Assembly: GCA_020057015.1 (NCBI GenBank)
Contig: JAGVGS010000126.1
Span: 1 to 42,241 of the forward strand
DNA length: 42,241 nt
Origin: Candidatus Omnitrophota bacterium
GTDB taxonomy: Bacteria > Omnitrophota > Gorgyraeia > Aquiviventales > Aquiviventaceae
Direction: 5' to 3'
The notes below the pieces were generated by a model that worked only from the letters and a program-made list of their open reading frames with translations, ran no database searches and was not told the origin of the DNA. The position numbers and the translations under genes were made by a program. Of this stretch, positions 25,507 to 33,576 are shown piece by piece. How positions within the stretch are numbered: the stretch's first letter is position 1; every line of letters begins with the position of its first letter.

Positions 25507-26451
25507 CTAGGTCAACAAGGCTGGATCGACCAATTCCCAGCGCTCTTTACCCTGTGCTTCGCGCTGACTAAACCACTCCACATACCGCCGCACGCCATCT
25601 TTGAACAGAGTAACGGCCTCCCAACCCAGCTCTTGTCTCGCTCGCTCGCTCTTGACCTCTTTACCAGAGAAATCACCTGGGCGGCCTTCGGTGTGAACAA
25701 TTTCCACCTGACCGATGACTTCCCGAATCGTCTCGGCGATCTGAAGGATTGAAACTGGTGCGCGACCATCGAGATTGTAGATCCGATTCTTCGCTATCGA
25801 CCGCAACGCTAGAACATTGCCCTCGGCTAAGTCCTCCACGTAGACGAACTTTCGAAACTGCTTCCCATCTCCGGCAATGGTTAAGGGCTGTCCCGTAAGC
25901 GCCTTACGTACAAAGATTGGGATAACCGCACCATCGCGGGCGCGTGGTCCGTAAGGGATGCCGAAGCGCAGAATTGTGTACTGCAGGCCGTAAAGCTGCT
26001 GGTACGCACGGCAGTAGGACTCTCCGGCGAGCTTTGTGGCCGTGTAGAGATGGGAGGGCGACGGAATCTGCGTCTCCTCATCCACCACACTTTCGCGGCT
26101 ATCACTGTAGACCCACGTCGTACTGCCATAGACAACGCGCTTAACCTTGGCGCGACGCGCAGCCTCAAGTACGTGGAGCGTACCTCGGGTGTTCACGTTC
26201 TCAGAATAGACCGGGTCGTCGAAAACATCCTTTACATCAGCAACGGCGGCAAGGTGAATCACCGCATCGACCGCTGTCATAGCGATACGCAGCGTCTCCA
26301 GGTCGAGCAGGCTTCCGATCTGATGTTCGACAGCCTCGTGGTATGGCGACCGCCGCTGATCAAAGATCCGTGGTGTGACCCCATGTGCCAGTAAGCGATC
26401 CACCACATGCGAACCAATAAACCCTGCACCACCTGTCACTAACACTCTCAT
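25507..26451 (-). CDS. NAD-dependent sugar epimerase/dehydratase (extended SDR)
   Basis: 314 residues. NAD motif VTGGAGFIGSH (5-15), IHLAAVADV, VVYGSTTWVYSDS, catalytic Y136 and K140 (YTATK) and RFGIPYGPRARDGAVIP. The protein belongs to the UDP-glucose 4-epimerase-like group; the active-site Ser/Thr is in GSTTW. The ATG overlaps the aminotransferase stop by four bases. Together they could form a 4-keto or epimerised amino sugar. The substrate is not identified. Confidence 0.88.
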   Translation of the reverse strand: MRVLVTGGAGFIGSHVVDRLLAHGVTPRIFDQRRSPYHEAVEHQIGSLLDLETLRIAMTAVDAVIHLAAVADVKDVFDDPVYSENVNTRGTLHVLEAARRAKVKRVVYGSTTWVYSDSRESVVDEETQIPSPSHLYTATKLAGESYCRAYQQLYGLQYTILRFGIPYGPRARDGAVIPIFVRKALTGQPLTIAGDGKQFRKFVYVEDLAEGNVLALRSIAKNRIYNLDGRAPVSILQIAETIREVIGQVEIVHTEGRPGDFSGKEVKSERARQELGWEAVTLFKDGVRRYVEWFSQREAQGKERWELVDPALLT

Positions 26452-27467
26452 GATTGCCCCTCCCCTCTATTGCCCGCCTGATAATACAACGGCACACACC
26501 AATGGTTGCTTGCAACCCAATCCGTGTTTGGTAACTCCACAGCGTGCTTCAAGATCCGATGACACGGCTGATCATAGACTCGGCCTGTCGATTTCTCGAT
26601 TGGTTGGAACACAATATACTTGTAAAGTCCGGAGATCATGCCTTCAGGCAGCCGCAACCGAAGGGTGTATTGGGAATCAAACGTTTGGGCAGCATAAGCG
26701 TTCTTCCAAGCCACGATGTCTGGCATGCGTTCAGTTTGAATCACTCCGAGTGCCGCCGTGAATTCACTGAGCCGATAGTTGAGCCCCTGAACCGTGTATT
26801 CGAACTTGCCGTAGTTGCGGTATTGTTTCGAGAAGGCCACGAGCTCCGGACGGCGGGAGACGAGCATGCCTCCCTCCCCTGTGGAAATGGTTTTGGTCGC
26901 GTAGAACGAATATACGCCCGCGTCCCCCCAACTGCCGGGTCTTTTCCCGTGCCAGCTCGCTCCGTGGGCGTGCGCGCAGTCTTCCAGCAACCAGATGTTC
27001 CGCTTCCGACAGTAGGCTGCGATCTGCTCAACATCGAAGGCAATATGGCCTCCAATGTGTACGAGCCAAGCGGCCTTCGGCTGGTAATATTCGGCCTTTT
27101 TCTGGAAGTCCTCAAATGACATACAGAGGTCTTCTCGATTACAATCCACAAACTGCACCTGCCCTCCCGCTCTGAGGACACTTAACGGTGTCGCCATGAA
27201 CGTGTTGGACGGGCAGAGCACCGTCTTCCCTCTAACCCCGATGAAGTCCAGGGCCGCCATGGCCCCCCCAGCCCAGCTAGAGAAGGCAACGCTCGGTAAC
27301 TCATTCCACGTCGTCCAACGTGCCTCAAATTCTTCTGTAAAGCGTCCTTCGGACCAACGTTGCGATGTAATCACCTCGTCCCACATCAAGTGCAACCGTT
27401 CTCGATCCGCCGAATCAAACCCAATCGTGAATCGAGAGGCATCGGGATAGACCGTACCAACCGCCAT
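26448..27467 (-). CDS. DegT/DnrJ/EryC1-family PLP-dependent sugar aminotransferase
   Basis: About 339 residues. The PLP lysine is in YSFYATKTISTGEGGM (K192 counting from the ATG at 27467), with LLEDCAHAHGA supplying the pyridine-contacting Asp (D163) and SSWAGGAMAAL the phosphate cup. The family transfers amino groups from Glu or Gln to keto sugars on nucleotide carriers. ATGs at 27476 and 27467 are both possible; the second has GGGAGG nine bases before it. Its sequence is quite different from the DegT protein at 31501-32622 (shorter substrate loop, FYATK rather than FFPTK), so the two probably act on different keto sugars. Confidence 0.9.
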   Translation of the reverse strand: MAVGTVYPDASRFTIGFDSADRERLHLMWDEVITSQRWSEGRFTEEFEARWTTWNELPSVAFSSWAGGAMAALDFIGVRGKTVLCPSNTFMATPLSVLRAGGQVQFVDCNREDLCMSFEDFQKKAEYYQPKAAWLVHIGGHIAFDVEQIAAYCRKRNIWLLEDCAHAHGASWHGKRPGSWGDAGVYSFYATKTISTGEGGMLVSRRPELVAFSKQYRNYGKFEYTVQGLNYRLSEFTAALGVIQTERMPDIVAWKNAYAAQTFDSQYTLRLRLPEGMISGLYKYIVFQPIEKSTGRVYDQPCHRILKHAVELPNTDWVASNHWCVPLYYQAGNRGEGQS

Positions 27468-27476
27468 GTCCTGCAT

Positions 27477-27698
27477 CCTCCCCCATCAGTGTTGTTCAGT
27501 TGCAACAACCGGTTCTTTAGTAGCCGATCCAACCGGTTTACAGAATCACGCGATCGTCTCTTGCAGACCACCCTGAAGTTTCACCCGACGCTCCCTCCCC
27601 AGTCGCGCTTGGCGGTCGCGTCTATTCAAGGCTAGCTAGATGCCCGCCGGGCAGACTTGGGTGCGCTGAGGGTTGTAGTCATGCGTGTCATTGCTCTG
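27477..27698 (-). promoter_or_regulatory. 222-base gap with paired AACCGGTT palindromes
   Basis: Two copies of the eight-base palindrome AACCGGTT lie at 27507-27514 and 27531-27538, start to start 24 bases, upstream of the aminotransferase. The extended match on the minus strand is AACCGGTTG in both. A further GTTGTT...AACAAC inverted repeat is at 27491-27509. No sigma70-like box pair was found beside them. Binding sites for a dimeric regulator are possible; chance cannot be excluded. The rest of the gap shows nothing recognisable. Confidence 0.3.
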
Positions 27699-27875
27699 CT
27701 AAAACAACGTGTAGATAAACGGAGCCACGGCCGAACTTTGGCTAAACATGACAAGACCGACAAATAGCAACAGCACTACCACCATCGGAATCATCCACCA
27801 GATCCGCTCCCGCCAAAGATACTGCAATAACCGACCGATAACTCCGGCCCGTAACACCGCACCGCGTAATCCCAT
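27699..27875 (-). CDS. Small DUF5989-like membrane protein next to carbamoyltransferase
   Basis: 58 residues, starting at ATG 27875 eight bases after the carbamoyltransferase stop, with AGGAG five bases before the start. After a short basic N-terminus (MGLRGAVLRAG) comes YLWRERIWWMIPM, a hydrophobic segment VVVLLLFVGLVMF and the ending SSAVAPFIYTLF. That closing motif and the size match the small DUF5989 proteins that sit beside NodU/TobZ-type carbamoyltransferases together with SxtJ-like proteins. One membrane helix is expected. Function is unknown; it may hold the carbamoyltransferase at the membrane. Confidence 0.85.
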   Translation of the reverse strand: MGLRGAVLRAGVIGRLLQYLWRERIWWMIPMVVVLLLFVGLVMFSQSSAVAPFIYTLF

Positions 27876-27883
27876 CCTAGCTC

Positions 27884-29716
27884 CTATCGCTGCACAGCAG
27901 CCGTGGCCTTTGCGACAGCACCCGGCAGCTCGATTGACGATTTCTTGACCAGATGATCACCCAGGACCAGCCAATCGATGCCGCTGGCTAAGAACGTCTT
28001 AATGGCATCGGCTGGGGTATTGACCATCGGCTCGCCTCGTAGGTTAAACGACGTGTTGAGCACGACCGGCACGCCGGTCCGGTCCGCAAACCGGCTGATT
28101 AGTTCCGCGTACCGGGGGTTGGTCTTGCGCGAGACCGCCTGCATGCGTCCGGTGCCATCAGCATGCGTCACCGCAGGAATGACCGCGCGCTTCTCTGGAC
28201 GCACGTCTGCCACGTAGAGCATGAACTGTGCGGGGTAATGGCGCTCCGGCTCCTGGAAGTCCATGTACTCAGGGACAGCCTCCATCAGAATCGAGGGAGC
28301 GAAGGGACGAAACGGCTCACGGAACTTGATCTTCTCATTGACGATCAACTTCATGTCAGCCCGTCGGGGGTCGGCTAGGATGCTGCGGTTACCTAGCGCG
28401 CGCGGGCCCCATTCTGAACGGCCCTGGTACCAGCCCACTACCAGTCCATCAGCGAGTGCCCCGGCCACTTGGTCCAATAGCTCCCGGTCATCGCTCAGCC
28501 GCTGCGCCGAGAGCCCGCGCTCACGCAATGCGGCCTCAATCTGTCCCTCGCTGTAGCCCCCGCCCCAGTAGGCATGCTCCATGACAAAGGTGCGAGGCTG
28601 CTGCAGCAGCACGTGGTGTACCCAGAGAGCCGCTCCGACAGCGCCCCCAGAATCGCCGGCCGCCGGCTGGATGTAGATCTCCTTAAACGGCGTTTCACGC
28701 AGCAACCGTCCGTTCGCCACGCTGTTGTACGCGACACCGCCCGCAACGCACAGCTTCGATAAACCAGTGTCCTTGTGCAGCTGCCGCGCGATGCTCAGGA
28801 GGGCTTCTTCGGTGGCCAGCTGAATGCTGGCGGCTACATCGGCGTAGTACTCGTTCTGCTTCAGCGCGCGCGTATCCCACGTCTCTGGTAGCCCGCTGCT
28901 GCGCGTGTAGAACTCAGACTCCGGCACCCGCGGCTCGCCGAAAAGGCCCACTAGCTTCGGGCTGAACGAGTGCCGATCCGAATAGTGATAGCTTAGATAC
29001 GACAGGTCTAACTGGAAGCCTCCGTCCGCATCCTGGTGCAGAATTTTGGCGACCTTGTCCAGGTACCGCGGCGTGCCGTAGGGCGCCATGCCCATGACTT
29101 TGTACTCACCCTCATTTACCTCGAAGCCGAGGAAAGCAGTGAAGGCTGAGTACAGCAGCCCCAGCGAATGCGGGAACCGGATTTCTTTTGTCAGGACCAG
29201 CTCGTTGCGCCCCTGCCCATTCCAGGTGGCGCGTCCGTAGCCCACGGCCGTGGTCGTCCATTCGCCCACCCCATCGACTGTCAGCACCGCGGCTTCGCGG
29301 TAGGGCGAACAGAAGAATGCACTGGCTGCATGCGAGAGATGGTGCTCTGAGAATAGGATACGCTCCCCCGGAATGCCCAGGCGCTCCTGGATCAGGTTGC
29401 GCGTCCAGAGCTTCTCCTTCAGCCACTGGCTCATGGCCTCGGCAAAGGGCCGCCACGAGCGCGGGTAGGTGGCCACACTGGTTTGCAGGATGCGCTGGAA
29501 TTTTACGAAAGGCTTCTCGTAGAACACGACATAATCGAGCTCCTGCGGGCGGATCCCGGCCTGCTGCAGGCAGAACTGAATGGCCAGGTCTGGAAACCTG
29601 AAGTCATGCTTCTTGCGGGAGAAACGCTCCTCCTCGGCGCACGCCACCAGCTGGCCATCGCGCAGCAGTGCTGCCGCCGCGTCGTGGAAATAGCAGGAAA
29701 TGCCGAGGATATGCAT
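27884..29716 (-). CDS. Carbamoyltransferase (NodU/CmcH/TobZ family)
   Basis: 610 residues. The Kae1-like domain begins HILGISCYFHDAAAAL, with metal ligands in SEHHLSHAASAF (123-134) and LTVDGVGEW (145-153); the C-terminal YrdC-like part carries GWYQGRSEWGPRALGNRSI and VLNTSFNLRGEP. The family forms carbamoyl-adenylate from carbamoyl phosphate and ATP and passes the carbamoyl group to a hydroxyl of a sugar. It lies between SxtJ-like and DUF5989-like genes with gaps of five and eight bases, a three-gene unit. Expected role: O-carbamoylation of a sugar in the surface glycan. Confidence 0.95.
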   Translation of the reverse strand: MHILGISCYFHDAAAALLRDGQLVACAEEERFSRKKHDFRFPDLAIQFCLQQAGIRPQELDYVVFYEKPFVKFQRILQTSVATYPRSWRPFAEAMSQWLKEKLWTRNLIQERLGIPGERILFSEHHLSHAASAFFCSPYREAAVLTVDGVGEWTTTAVGYGRATWNGQGRNELVLTKEIRFPHSLGLLYSAFTAFLGFEVNEGEYKVMGMAPYGTPRYLDKVAKILHQDADGGFQLDLSYLSYHYSDRHSFSPKLVGLFGEPRVPESEFYTRSSGLPETWDTRALKQNEYYADVAASIQLATEEALLSIARQLHKDTGLSKLCVAGGVAYNSVANGRLLRETPFKEIYIQPAAGDSGGAVGAALWVHHVLLQQPRTFVMEHAYWGGGYSEGQIEAALRERGLSAQRLSDDRELLDQVAGALADGLVVGWYQGRSEWGPRALGNRSILADPRRADMKLIVNEKIKFREPFRPFAPSILMEAVPEYMDFQEPERHYPAQFMLYVADVRPEKRAVIPAVTHADGTGRMQAVSRKTNPRYAELISRFADRTGVPVVLNTSFNLRGEPMVNTPADAIKTFLASGIDWLVLGDHLVKKSSIELPGAVAKATAAVQR

Positions 29717-29721
29717 CTGCG

Positions 29722-30108
29722 TCAGCCTTCCAGCCTGGCCGCGTCGAGCGTATCCGGCAGCGATGCACGCGGCACCCAGCGCGAGCCCTCGCGCCGGCGC
29801 ACCATCAACGGGTCAGCCATCAGCCGCACGAACACCGCGAAAGGCAGCAGGACCACGAAATATACGCCGGTCATCACCCAGGTGCCCAAGATCCCGAGGA
29901 CGCGCATCACCCGTGGGGCTAGCCATCGGCCCCAGGGCAGCAGACCCAATGCTATGCAGGCCATCGTAATCACGCGGGCGACCCAACCGGTGAAGAGGTG
30001 ATGCCCGATGCTGTGCGCCACGCGCCAGATACCCATCGCATAGCAGACAAACAGGATGGTCAGCGCGATCTCGCGGCTTTGCCTGCGGGTGGAACGCGGA
30101 TTATCCAT
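29722..30108 (-). CDS. SxtJ-like small membrane protein
   Basis: 128 residues with at least three hydrophobic segments (ALTILFVCYAMGIWRVA, VITMACIALGLLPWG, VMTGVYFVVLLPFAVFV) and a C-terminal VRLMADPLMVRRREGSRWV that is typical of the SxtJ family next to carbamoyltransferases. Its ATG lies within the last codons of the UDP-xylose synthase gene, overlapping by eight bases, and its stop is five bases before the carbamoyltransferase. The biochemical role of the family is not known. Confidence 0.85.
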   Translation of the reverse strand: MDNPRSTRRQSREIALTILFVCYAMGIWRVAHSIGHHLFTGWVARVITMACIALGLLPWGRWLAPRVMRVLGILGTWVMTGVYFVVLLPFAVFVRLMADPLMVRRREGSRWVPRASLPDTLDAARLEG

Positions 30109-31060
30109 GCGTCGGTTTTACGTTCTCCAGCATCATCGCCTGCCGAAACCATGCCACGGTCTTGGGCAAGCCCTCCTGCAGCCGCATCGTCGGCTCCCAC
30201 TTCAGCAGCCGGCGCGCCAGGCTGATATCCGGCTGACGCTGCTTCGGATCATCCTGCGGCAGGGACTGGAACACGATGCGGCTCTTGCTGCCGGTTGCGT
30301 GCAGCACCTGCTCGGCCAGCTCCAAGATCGTAAACTCTTCAGGATTGCCTATATTGACCGGGTCATGATAATCCGAAGCCGCCAGCCGCATAATGCCCTC
30401 GACCAAGTCATCAACATAGCAAAACGAGCGCGTTTGCTTACCATCACCAAACGCGGTCAGCGGCTCGCCGCGCAATGCCTGGCTGATGAACGCTGGAATC
30501 GCCCGGCCATCCGCCAGCCGCATCCGGGGCCCAAATGTATTAAAGATACGCACGATCCGCGTATCCACGCCATGCGCGCGATGGTAGGCCATCGTCATCG
30601 CCTCGGCAAACCGCTTGGCTTCGTCGTACACTCCGCGCGGCCCAACCGGATTGACATGGCCCCAGTAACTTTCCACCTGAGGATGCACATGAGGATCGCC
30701 GTAGACTTCAGAGGTCGAGGCCAGCAGGAACTTGGCCTTCTTAGCCTTGGCAATCCCTAGCGCGTTGAGCGTGCCCAACGAACCCACCTTGAGCGTTTGG
30801 ATGGGGAATTTCAGATAATCGATTGGGCTGGCTGGAGAGGCAAAATGCAGGATAAGGTCGATCGCCCCTTCTGGGACGATCGGCTTGCTAATATCGTGCC
30901 GGATGAGCTGAAAAGCACGATTGGCAGCAAGGTGGGCAATATTGCGTTCGCTGCCGGTGATGAAGTTATCAATGCATAACACCGCATCGCCGGCAGCCAG
31001 GTATTGATCGCACAGATGCGAGCCAATGAAGCCAGCCCCTCCGGTGATCAGTACTCTCAT
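30101..31060 (-). CDS. uxs: UDP-glucuronate decarboxylase (UDP-xylose synthase)
   Basis: 319 residues. NAD motif LITGGAGFIGSH (4-15), the family-specific HFASPASPIDYLKFPI (72-87), LASTSEVYGDP (113-123), YWGHVNPVGPRGVYDEAKR (132-150) with catalytic Y145 and K149, and RIFNTFGPRM. This converts UDP-glucuronate to UDP-xylose and so uses the product of the UDP-glucose dehydrogenase at 35935-37227. The ATG overlaps the regulator stop by four bases. UDP-xylose can be the donor for pentoses or a branch toward 4-amino-arabinose. Confidence 0.94.
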   Translation of the reverse strand: MRVLITGGAGFIGSHLCDQYLAAGDAVLCIDNFITGSERNIAHLAANRAFQLIRHDISKPIVPEGAIDLILHFASPASPIDYLKFPIQTLKVGSLGTLNALGIAKAKKAKFLLASTSEVYGDPHVHPQVESYWGHVNPVGPRGVYDEAKRFAEAMTMAYHRAHGVDTRIVRIFNTFGPRMRLADGRAIPAFISQALRGEPLTAFGDGKQTRSFCYVDDLVEGIMRLAASDYHDPVNIGNPEEFTILELAEQVLHATGSKSRIVFQSLPQDDPKQRQPDISLARRLLKWEPTMRLQEGLPKTVAWFRQAMMLENVKPTHG

Positions 31061-31380
31061 ATGCCGGCTCGGACCGTGGCGGCTTCAGGATCTTGGGCGC
31101 TGGATGCGGCATCTACGCCCGGCGGCGATTGGGCGGCTGAAGCCTCGAGACGGCGCAACAGCCTAATACCCCGGTGCTTATTGGGGGTGCGCTTGATGAA
31201 ACCCCGGCGCTCCAGGGCGTTAAGCCGATCCACCGCGGATTTGTAGGAGGCGATCTGACAACCCGCCTGGATCTCACGGATGAGGGGACCTTGCCGGTGC
31301 TCGGCCATGAACTGCCGAACAAAATCCAGCACGATCTGCTGCTTGTGAGTAACGATACACCTTGGCAGGAAAGCTCCCAA
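31057..31380 (-). CDS. Stand-alone LexA-type winged-helix DNA-binding regulator
   Basis: About 107 residues. From residue 12 it matches the LexA N-terminal DNA-binding domain: KQQIVLDFVRQFMAEHR, PLIREIQAGCQIASYKSA, VDRLNALERRGFIKR and HRGIRLL. The LexA cleavage site and serine protease domain are absent; instead a short Ala/Pro-rich tail ends at the UXS gene. The longest frame starts at TTG 31380 with no clear ribosome site; a CTG at about 31369 has GGGAG before it, so the start is uncertain. It lies just downstream of a good promoter whose -10 is inside a palindrome, which suggests self-regulation or control of the downstream glycan genes. It is not an SOS repressor. Confidence 0.85.
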   Translation of the reverse strand: MGAFLPRCIVTHKQQIVLDFVRQFMAEHRQGPLIREIQAGCQIASYKSAVDRLNALERRGFIKRTPNKHRGIRLLRRLEASAAQSPPGVDAASSAQDPEAATVRAGI

Positions 31381-31413
31381 AGGAATAGTACAATATTTTA
31401 TTGCAACGAATAG

Positions 31414-31429
31414 AGGCTTAATTTAGCCT
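31414..31429 (-). promoter_or_regulatory. Palindrome (candidate operator) over the -10 of the regulator promoter
   Basis: AGGCT and AGCCT arms separated by TAATTT make a 16-base near-palindrome with only the two flanking centre pairs mismatched. It covers the -10 hexamer of the adjacent promoter entirely. Such a site would block RNA polymerase if bound. It is the best candidate target of the LexA-like protein encoded immediately downstream. Binding is inference. Confidence 0.45.
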
Positions 31430-31448
31430 AGCGCTGAAGATACGTCAA
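31420..31448 (-). promoter_or_regulatory. Sigma70-like promoter for regulator and downstream glycan genes
   Basis: On the minus strand TTGACG (31443-31448) is followed after exactly 17 bases by TAAATT (31420-31425). Matches to consensus are 5/6 and 4/6. Transcription would start near 31413, about 33 bases before the regulator start. It lies in the 120-base gap after the DegT gene, the first substantial break leftward from ugd. Confidence 0.55.
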
Positions 31449-31500
31449 GACTTTTTGTCCCAAGCTTTCCACCGGAGATCGCTCACTTATGGTGATATTT

Positions 31501-32622
31501 TTAGGAAGCCGCTGCGAGTTGGGCGATGCGGGTAATCTGCTCGAGGGATAATTCTGGAAACATCGGCAAGGCAAGCAGTTCCTTCACTGCACTGTCGGCA
31601 TGGGCAAAGGCTTTGCCCTGCAATCCCAGCGCGCTTAAGGCCGGCTGGGCCGGTAATGTCGATGGATAATACACCTGGCAGCCGATCCCGGCACTAGTTA
31701 AGCGCGCTTTCACCTCATCGCGCCGTGTCGAGCGCACACAGAACTGGTGATACACGTGCTGATAGCCAGGCAGCTCCTTGGGCGTCTCAACCAGGGCCCC
31801 GGACTTGGCAAACGCCGCTCGGTACCGCTCAGCATTCGCCCGACGCGCGCTATTCCACGCATCCAGGTGCCGCAATTTGACCCGCAGGATCGCCGCCTGC
31901 AGCTCGTCCAATCGGCTATTGCGCCCCATCATGAGGTGCCAGTACTTCTCCTTGCTGCCGTGCACGCGCAGCAAGCGCACCTGATCAGCGGTCGCTTGAT
32001 AGTTCGTGACCACCATGCCTCCGTCGCCGTAGCCGCCCAGGTTTTTGGTCGGGAAGAAACTGAGCGCGCCGGCATCGCCGAAGGCCCCTGCCCGTCGCCC
32101 CTGGTACTCTGCGCCGATCGCTTGGGCGCAGTCTTCGATCACCTTAAGGCCATGGCGGTGCGCGATCGCCTGCAGCGCGTCAACCGCATAAGGGTGCCCA
32201 TAGAGATGGACCGGGAGAAGGGCTTTGGTCTTAGGCGTGACGGCCGCTGCCACCTGGTCGGGGTCGATGTTATACGTCGCGAGTTCAATGTCGACGAAGA
32301 CCGGGATGGCCCCGACGGCTACGATGGCTTCCGCCGTAGCGAAGAAACTGTAGGCCGTCGTGATGACCTCATCACCCGGACCGATGCCGCACGCGCGCAG
32401 GGCCAGCTCCAGCGCATCGGTGCCCGAGGCCACGCCGATGGCATGCCTTGTCCCGCAGTACGCTGCCACCTCGCGCTCCAGGACTTCCACCTCCGGCCCC
32501 AGGATGAATTGGCCGCGGTCGAGGACCTGCTGGATCGCTGTGTCGATTTCCGGCTTAATCGAGCGGTACTGCGCTCGGAGGTCGAGCAGCGGGATGGTTA
32601 GTGGGGCGCGGACTGACGTCAT
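31501..32622 (-). CDS. DegT/DnrJ/EryC1-family sugar aminotransferase (WbpE-like)
   Basis: 373 residues. SGTDALELALRA (66-77), VIEDCAQAIGAEYQG with Asp D164, and the PLP lysine K193 in LSFFPTKNLGGYGDGGM are all present, as is HVYHQFCVR at the substrate side. This branch includes WbpE/WlbC, which aminate 3-keto UDP-N-acetylhexosaminuronic acid, and QdtB-like enzymes acting on 3-keto-dTDP sugars. A UDP-HexNAc dehydrogenase (WbpA type) and a dTDP-glucose dehydratase type gene lie upstream, so either route is possible; the matching oxidoreductase and acetyltransferase are not in the window. Start and upstream stop overlap by one base (TAATG). Confidence 0.93.
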   Translation of the reverse strand: MTSVRAPLTIPLLDLRAQYRSIKPEIDTAIQQVLDRGQFILGPEVEVLEREVAAYCGTRHAIGVASGTDALELALRACGIGPGDEVITTAYSFFATAEAIVAVGAIPVFVDIELATYNIDPDQVAAAVTPKTKALLPVHLYGHPYAVDALQAIAHRHGLKVIEDCAQAIGAEYQGRRAGAFGDAGALSFFPTKNLGGYGDGGMVVTNYQATADQVRLLRVHGSKEKYWHLMMGRNSRLDELQAAILRVKLRHLDAWNSARRANAERYRAAFAKSGALVETPKELPGYQHVYHQFCVRSTRRDEVKARLTSAGIGCQVYYPSTLPAQPALSALGLQGKAFAHADSAVKELLALPMFPELSLEQITRIAQLAAAS

Positions 32623-33566
32623 TAAGCCACAGGATGCGCCTTAAACCATTCCACCGTCCGACGCAATCCCTCATCAAAGTTCACGCTGCCCTGCCACTTC
32701 AGCAGGTTCTGGGCCTTGCTCGCATCGGCATAGGTGCGGTACACGTCGCCAGCGCGCTTGGGCTGAAAGGCGGGCGGCACCGAGAGCCCCATGATCTTGT
32801 TCAGCCGCTCGAGCAGGTCGAGGACCGTGTGCTCTTCGCCCAGCGCCACGTTGAAGACTTGCGCATCGCCAACGCCCTTCACCTGCGAAGCGAGAATAGT
32901 CGCATCGGCTACATTGTCGACGTACGTGAAATCGCGCGACTGCTTGCCGTCGCCGTAGATCGGCGGCGACTGCCGCTTCAGCAGCGAGACGATAAACTTC
33001 GGGATAACCACCGCATAATCGTTCTCCAGGCTCTGGCGCGGCCCGAACACGTTGAAGTACCGCACCGCCACCGTTTCCAGCCCGAAGCCGCGATAGTACA
33101 ATCCGCAGAGCAGCTCGTCCATGAGCTTCGAGGCGGCATACGGCGAGACCGGGTTGGTCGGGTCCTGCTCCGTCATGGGGACTTTCGTGGCTTCGCCGTA
33201 GACCGAGCTCGAGGAGACCACCACCACGCGTTTGACCTTGTGCTGCACCGCCTGGTCCAGCAGGTTCGTCGTGCCCATCACGTTGACATCCATATAACCG
33301 TAGCTGTCGGCCATTGACTTCGGTACGCTGCGCCAGGCCGCCACGTGCAGGATGAATTCGATCCCGGCGCAGGCTTTGCCTATTAAGGCGCGATCGCGGA
33401 TATCGCCTTGCAGGAACTCCACCTTGTGGCGCACCTCGGCAAGATTCTCCAGCCGGCCCGAAGAGAGGTCATCGAGCACCCGGACCTGGTGTCCGGCCGC
33501 CACCAGCCGGTCGGTGATATGCGACCCGATGAACCCCGCTCCGCCCGTCACCAAATAGCGACTCAT
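32622..33566 (-). CDS. UDP-sugar 4-epimerase type SDR (WbpP/GalE-like)
   Basis: 314 residues from the ATG at 33566, which has AAGGAG six bases upstream; the frame extends to 33680 but that part overlaps the upstream dehydrogenase and lacks family character. YLVTGGAGFIGSH at the start, HVAAWRSVPKSM, VVSSSSVYG, SPYAASKLMDE with the Tyr-x3-Lys pair, and RYFNVFGPRQ are seen. The RSVPKSM and FGPRQ features fit the UDP-GlcNAc/UDP-Glc C4 epimerase group represented by WbpP. Likely role: interconverting gluco and galacto UDP-sugars for the neighbouring dehydrogenases. Confidence 0.9.
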   Translation of the reverse strand: MSRYLVTGGAGFIGSHITDRLVAAGHQVRVLDDLSSGRLENLAEVRHKVEFLQGDIRDRALIGKACAGIEFILHVAAWRSVPKSMADSYGYMDVNVMGTTNLLDQAVQHKVKRVVVVSSSSVYGEATKVPMTEQDPTNPVSPYAASKLMDELLCGLYYRGFGLETVAVRYFNVFGPRQSLENDYAVVIPKFIVSLLKRQSPPIYGDGKQSRDFTYVDNVADATILASQVKGVGDAQVFNVALGEEHTVLDLLERLNKIMGLSVPPAFQPKRAGDVYRTYADASKAQNLLKWQGSVNFDEGLRRTVEWFKAHPVA

Positions 33567-33576
33567 GGTAGGCTCC

